Of a stretch of DNA of 5,680 bases, positions 5,264 to 5,680 are shown one piece after another. The stretch is from Actinomycetota bacterium (GTDB taxonomy: Bacteria; Actinomycetota; Actinomycetes; Streptosporangiales; Streptosporangiaceae), in contig PLIQ01000424.1 in the NCBI GenBank assembly GCA_003140115.1, positions 12,004-17,683 of the forward strand, read 5' to 3'. Both the position numbers and the translations under genes were made by a program. The notes below the pieces were generated by a model. That model saw only the letters and a list, made by a program, of their open reading frames with translations, was not told where the DNA came from and did no database searches. Position 1 is the stretch's first letter. Each line of letters starts with the position of its first letter.

Positions 5264-5519
5264 GGTTACCTACTACGCTGTAGTGGACGACCTGAGCAGC
5301 CGTAAGCAGCCGGCTGGAGTGTTCCGGCGTACCTACACCGATGATGGCGGCCGATCCGACGAGGCGTTCACCCGGGATCTCATCTGGGAATTCAGCCCAG
5401 CACTCATTTCCTCTGAGCGCGGTGATCTGCAAAACGAGTTCATTGAGATTACGGAGGACGAGGCGAACCAGATCGTCGAACGCATCCGCGCCAGGGTAAC
5501 CGGCGCTAGCAGCACCTAA
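5253..5519 (+). CDS. Small acidic protein overlapping the RelA-fold gene, candidate immunity protein or antitoxin
   Basis: The 88-residue product is cytosolic in appearance, with no membrane segment or signal peptide. The first part (VTYYAVVDDLSSRKQPAGV, residues 5-23) looks like beta strands, followed by a Trp-containing middle (LIWEF at 43-47) and an acidic C-terminal helix, EDEANQIVERIRARV at 68-82. I recognise the YYAVVDD...EAFTRDL...ITEDEA pattern as a recurring actinomycete hypothetical protein, but know no function. ATG 5253 lies inside the last codons of the RelA-fold gene, with AGAGAGG (5241-5247) five bases before it, so translation is coupled. An obligate small partner directly behind a nucleotide-modifying domain is the usual layout of immunity genes and antitoxins. 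That role is inferred. Confidence 0.8.
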   Translation: MPDRVTYYAVVDDLSSRKQPAGVFRRTYTDDGGRSDEAFTRDLIWEFSPALISSERGDLQNEFIEITEDEANQIVERIRARVTGASST

Positions 5520-5526
5520 CGCGCGG

Positions 5527-5600
5527 GCCGCAAGTTACTGACGTGGCGGCACTTGCTGGATCATCCCCGGACGCTGCGGGGGGAGCCGGGCAGGACCCGG
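5527..5600 (+). terminator. Cluster of hairpins after the RelA-fold operon, possible terminator
   Basis: Three perfect inverted repeats follow the last stop codon: GCAAGT (5530-5535) / ACTTGC (5551-5556), CCCCG (5565-5569) / CGGGG (5577-5581), and CCGGG (5586-5590) / CCCGG (5596-5600) with a five-base loop. No T-run follows, but actinomycete terminators often lack one. A short A-rich tract (5610-5615) comes next. Confidence 0.45.
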
Positions 5601-5655
5601 TGAGCACTCCAAAATAACGTGTGTTGGCGATGTGTCCGAGGTCGGCGATGCGCTA

Positions 5656-5669
5656 GGTAGCCCGCTACC
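5656..5669. repeat. Compact inverted repeat near the window end
   Basis: GGTAG (5656-5660) and CTACC (5665-5669) are perfectly complementary around a four-base loop, 11 bases before the window ends. The rest of 5601-5680 holds no gene that I can support. The repeat could be an operator for, or leader of, a gene beginning beyond the window. Confidence 0.35.
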
Positions 5670-5680
5670 CTCCATGAGCC

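Noticed and set aside
5520..5680. Possible insertion-sequence end, suggested by the inverted repeats and an ATG at 5674
   Set aside because: No transposase sequence, matched terminal repeats or target duplication is visible within the window.
1..5680. CRISPR arrays, tRNA or rRNA genes
   Set aside because: No regularly spaced repeats, cloverleaf-like segments or conserved rRNA stretches were found.

Overview
The window is GC-rich, with strong G/C preference at third codon positions, GTG starts, rare TTA codons and a WhiB-family regulator (a family confined to actinobacteria and their phages). It is therefore almost certainly actinomycete chromosomal DNA of Streptomyces-like or Streptosporangiales-like type. 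No tRNA, rRNA, CRISPR array or complete mobile element was found. All calls come from reading the sequence; no database search was run.

Layout. Positions 1-454 hold a doubtful short reading frame (64-294) and a leader packed with inverted repeats. A RimJ/RimL-type GNAT acetyltransferase follows (455-1042, +). A second long leader (1043-1426) carries two tiny coupled ORFs and a set of competing hairpins. It precedes a small conserved-looking protein (1427 to about 1626, reading frame apparently disturbed) and a WhiB7-like iron-sulfur regulator with an AT-hook (1623-1964, +). The WhiB7-like gene meets a convergent AhpD/CMD-family peroxidase-like gene (1940-2413, -) inside a 17-bp tandem duplication. 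Upstream of that gene, on the same strand, is a 12-helix sugar-porter MFS transporter (2526-3977, -). A divergent intergenic region of about 340 bp separates the transporter from a two-gene unit on the + strand. That unit is a protein ending in a RelA/SpoT-type nucleotide pyrophosphotransferase fold (4316-5263) and an overlapping 88-residue partner (5253-5519), followed by a cluster of hairpins.

How the parts may work together. In mycobacteria and Streptomyces, WhiB7/WblC controls intrinsic antibiotic resistance and is itself induced through a long leader with an upstream ORF and an attenuator. The leader here has the same parts, and the acetyltransferase has its own structured leader, so a ribosome-stress-responsive segment is plausible (inference). 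The RelA/SpoT-fold protein and its tightly coupled small partner look like an effector/immunity or toxin/antitoxin pair (inference). The effector gene changes codon usage abruptly in the middle of its catalytic domain, which points to recombination. The transporter and AhpD-like gene look like ordinary metabolic and redox genes.
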